Shown here in pieces: positions 62,095-64,000 of a stretch of DNA of 64,000 nt. Each line of letters starts with the position of its first letter. Positions within the stretch are counted from its first letter, which is position 1. The stretch is from Pseudocitrobacter corydidari. Its GTDB lineage: Bacteria > Pseudomonadota > Gammaproteobacteria > Enterobacterales > Enterobacteriaceae. Below the pieces are notes generated by a model that was not told the origin of the DNA, ran no database searches, and worked only from the letters and a program-made list of their open reading frames with translations. The position numbers and the translations under genes were made by a program. Where the stretch lies: contig NZ_CP087880.1 in the NCBI RefSeq assembly GCF_021172065.1, positions 4,440,583-4,504,582 on the forward strand, written 5' to 3'.

Positions 62095-62485
62095 GATCGT
62101 CCTCCAGCAGCGCCCGGTCGTTAGCCAGTTCGTGACGCGTGTGACGCAGCAGAGTTGAGCGTCGCACTTTACGTAACGTCCAAAGGCCGCCGATTAGCGC
62201 CAGCACCAGCAAGGTGACAGTGGTGCCAATCATCACGTTCAGTCGATATTGCGGATCGACCGCCCAGATAATCAGTACCAGCAGGCTCATCAGACCGAAA
62301 GCGGCAAACAGCAGGGTTAAGCCAACCAGCAGTAATAGCTGGAAGATGTTGGCTTTCTCTTCTTCCAGCTCCACCACCGCAAGGCGCACCCGCGTCTCAA
62401 CCATCTGCACCAGTACGGTCACCAGACGTTGGCCGATGCCGAGGATGTTTTTTCCCGGCCCCTGAGTGTGTTGATAGTCCGCCAT
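62087..62485 (-). CDS. yqjE: Phage-holin-like membrane protein YqjE
   Basis: The 132 residues have an amphipathic N-terminal part and two hydrophobic helices (about 49-75 and 82-105) with a short loop between them. This fits the holin-3/YqjE family. It lies 1 nt after the yqjD stop. Its exact role is unknown; in E. coli it belongs to the stress-induced yqjCDEK operon. Confidence 0.9.
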   Translation of the reverse strand: MADYQHTQGPGKNILGIGQRLVTVLVQMVETRVRLAVVELEEEKANIFQLLLLVGLTLLFAAFGLMSLLVLIIWAVDPQYRLNVMIGTTVTLLVLALIGGLWTLRKVRRSTLLRHTRHELANDRALLEDDRE

Positions 62486-62486
62486 A

Positions 62487-62792
62487 TTAGCGACGCGTCA
62501 GCAGCACGCCCAGTACCAGACCGACTGCCGCCCCGATACCCACGCCGGTCCATGGGTTTTCGCGTACATAACCGTCAGCACGCGCCGCGGCTTCGCGAGT
62601 CTGTTTCGCCAGCGCATCGCTGGTTTCGCCCAGACGATGGCGGCTCTCTTTCAGCGCGCTTTCCGCTTTACTGCGCAGCTTACTTATCTCTTCTTTCGAC
62701 TTATCAGAGGAGCTATTCAGTACTTCTTCCAGGGTGTCAGCCAGTGATTTCAGTTCCGCGCGCAGGTTATCTGCATTGGTATCTTTAGACAT
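62487..62792 (-). CDS. yqjD: Ribosome-associated inner-membrane protein YqjD (ElaB/YgaM family)
   Basis: The 101-residue C-tail anchored protein has a helical, charged N-terminal part (1-75) with DTLEEVLNSS and the motif ADGYVRENPWTGVGIGAAVG (about 72-91) leading into a single membrane helix that ends RR. In E. coli YqjD tethers ribosomes at the membrane in stationary phase, under RpoS control. Confidence 0.94.
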   Translation of the reverse strand: MSKDTNADNLRAELKSLADTLEEVLNSSSDKSKEEISKLRSKAESALKESRHRLGETSDALAKQTREAAARADGYVRENPWTGVGIGAAVGLVLGVLLTRR

Positions 62793-62821
62793 GATGCTCT
62801 CCTGTTTGAATGTCCATGTGC

Positions 62822-63190
62822 TTAGTACTGGCGAGACTCCAGTTCTTTAAGCTCGTGCTGAGATTCCGCGAGTTTGTGCTCACGTTTAGAAATTTTATCC
62901 GCATCGCCTTTTTGCTTTGCTTCATGCAGGTCACGCTGACGTTCGGCGATCTCTTCTTTCTGCTCGGCAATTTTTTTCTGATGGTCAGCGCGTAACTTAC
63001 TGTCGGAACAGTTTGCTTTAACCTCGCTCAACGCTTTTTTCAGGCCATTAATGCGGTTTTGATTGTTATGCTTTTCGGCATAGCTGATCTCACGCTGGAT
63101 GTCCTGTTCTTTCTCCTGGCACAGCGTCGTTGCGCTTGCCCCGGCAGTGAGGGAAAGAAGTGCGATGGTCAGTGCGATGCGGTATTTCAT
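62822..63190 (-). CDS. yqjC: Periplasmic DUF1090 protein YqjC
   Basis: The 122 residues have a signal peptide (MKYRIALTIALLSLTAGASA, cleavage after about 20), two cysteines (C24, C61) and a highly charged coiled coil of Lys, Glu and Gln (about 62-120). Its function is unknown. ATG 63190 after AAGGTTTCTTAC was chosen over one 30 nt upstream. It is the first gene of yqjCDEK. Confidence 0.92.
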   Translation of the reverse strand: MKYRIALTIALLSLTAGASATTLCQEKEQDIQREISYAEKHNNQNRINGLKKALSEVKANCSDSKLRADHQKKIAEQKEEIAERQRDLHEAKQKGDADKISKREHKLAESQHELKELESRQY

Positions 63191-63324
63191 GTAAGAAACC
63201 TTCCATTGTGTTAAGTACATCAGGAATGTACGGGTTCCAGTAACGGGGGTAATAGATTACGCCCACTTACTTAAGCATAGTTAGAAAATTGGGAAATCAC
63301 CAAAGCCAGTGATTAGATACAGAA

Positions 63325-63708
63325 TTATCCAAAGCGATGCGGCGTGTCGCGCAACAGCGAAAGCCAGGTGGTGGCATCGCGATCGTCATCCTGCTGGGCG
63401 ATGATGTACTCGTGCGGCAGCGTGCTGTCGAGCACCTTTTTGGCCGCGGCGCTTTGCGCGCTGGACTCAAATTTAATGAGTAGCGCATCTTTTTGCGGCG
63501 TAATGCTTTTGAACTGAATGCCGTTAGCATCCAGGTGATGCCAGATGGAGAAGCCATCCGGCATGCTGGCGCCCTGATTGAGCGGGCGAATTGCCAGCGT
63601 GGACTCTTTCTGCTGTAACGCCGCGCACAGCCAGAGAATGGCGCAAAACAGCAGTAATGCGCCAAGGCTCAGGGTAAATCGACGTAGCGTGACCTGTTTC
63701 AGCCCCAT
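63325..63708 (-). CDS. mzrA: Modulator of EnvZ/OmpR, MzrA
   Basis: MzrA is a small inner-membrane protein that binds EnvZ and links the Cpx response to OmpR. The 127 residues have one membrane helix (about 14-34) and a periplasmic domain with ESTLAIRPLNQGASMPDGF (about 36-54). Its ATG shares one base with the yqjA stop (TAATG), so it is translationally coupled to yqjA. Confidence 0.94.
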   Translation of the reverse strand: MGLKQVTLRRFTLSLGALLLFCAILWLCAALQQKESTLAIRPLNQGASMPDGFSIWHHLDANGIQFKSITPQKDALLIKFESSAQSAAAKKVLDSTLPHEYIIAQQDDDRDATTWLSLLRDTPHRFG

Positions 63709-64000
63709 TATGAGCTCCGGTTGCCGTATTTTTTCTTCCACAGAACAACCAGCGACCCCACCAGGCCAATCACCAACAGGGCGACCGGCAACAGCATCAG
63801 ACAGGACATCAGCGCATCTTCATACTTCAGGAATACCGGCGTTTTGCCGAGCAGGTACCCCAGCGAGGTGAGGATAAGCACCCACAGCAGGCCGCTCATC
63901 CAGTTAAAGAACTGGAAGCGCGCATTGCTCAGGCCGGATATCCCGGCGATGGTTGGCAGCAGGGTACGCACGAAGGCGATGAAGCGGCCAATCAGCAATG
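63708..64000 (-). CDS. yqjA: DedA-family inner-membrane protein YqjA, C-terminal part
   Basis: About 97 residues are visible; the N-terminal part lies beyond the window. They include the DedA signature [19 protein letters not shown] near the start, two hydrophobic helices and the basic C-terminus [10 protein letters not shown]. YqjA supports proton-dependent transport, alkaline growth and division with its paralog YghB. It is in an operon with mzrA. Confidence 0.94.
   Translation of the reverse strand, partial: LLIGRFIAFVRTLLPTIAGISGLSNARFQFFNWMSGLLWVLILTSLGYLLGKTPVFLKYEDALMSCLMLLPVALLVIGLVGSLVVLWKKKYGNRSS

Overview
The window is chromosomal DNA from an enterobacterium close to Escherichia, Salmonella and Citrobacter. 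Nearly every protein is readily recognised as an ortholog of an E. coli K-12 protein, gene order is largely that of K-12, and intergenic gaps carry E. coli-type REP/BIME palindromes. The galactitol (gat) genes, interleaved with three tagatose (tag) genes, lie next to rsmI where K-12 carries the aga/kba cluster. That is the arrangement known from Salmonella and Klebsiella. Citrobacter is my best guess for the genus, but the sequence alone does not settle it. I see no phage, complete insertion sequence, CRISPR array or integron.

Region 1 (1-15.7 kb) is a core information-processing block: the end of glmM, secG, tRNA-Leu (leuU), argG on the opposite strand, then the long metY-rimP-nusA-infB-rbfA-truB-rpsO-pnp series followed by nlpI, yrbN and deaD. 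Together these genes cover initiator tRNA supply, 30S maturation, transcription elongation, initiation factor 2, tRNA pseudouridylation, RNA decay and cold-shock helicase activity. Region 2 (15.7-28.1 kb) has the tryptophan permease mtr, yhbW, the oxygen-independent ubiquinone genes ubiV-ubiU/ubiT, several small conserved genes (yhbS, yhbQ, yhbP, yhbO, yraR), and the envelope/replication group dolP-diaA-yraN-lpoA with divergent rsmI.

Region 3 (28.1-39.9 kb) is the main accessory block. On the minus strand, in transcription order, are gatY-tagK-tagT-tagH, a terminator and promoter-like gap, gatZ-gatA-gatB-gatC-gatD, and gatR. This codes for PTS uptake of galactitol and probably tagatose, oxidation and phosphorylation to tagatose bisphosphate, and aldol cleavage. 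A divergent DeoR-type regulator and a PfkB-family sugar kinase of unknown substrate sit at its edge. A yhaV-prlF toxin-antitoxin pair (39.9-40.75 kb) follows, bracketed by two copies of the same 20-nt hairpin core.

Region 4 (40.9-47.6 kb) is the galactarate pathway (garD divergent from garP-garL-garR-garK) and the RNase P RNA gene rnpB. Region 5 (47.6-57.2 kb) is an AT-rich regulatory gap and the tdcABCDEFG operon for anaerobic threonine and serine breakdown. Region 6 (57.2-64 kb) holds yhaL, yhaK, yhaJ, yhaH, yqjG, yqjF, a remnant of an Rpn-family nuclease gene, yqjK-yqjE-yqjD-yqjC, mzrA and the end of yqjA.

I did not find an obviously new system. The points most worth a second look are the repeated operator-like motif in the gat/tag block, the unassigned regulator-kinase pair, the duplicated hairpin around the toxin-antitoxin genes, and the tRNA-Leu 3' fragment between the metY promoter and metY.
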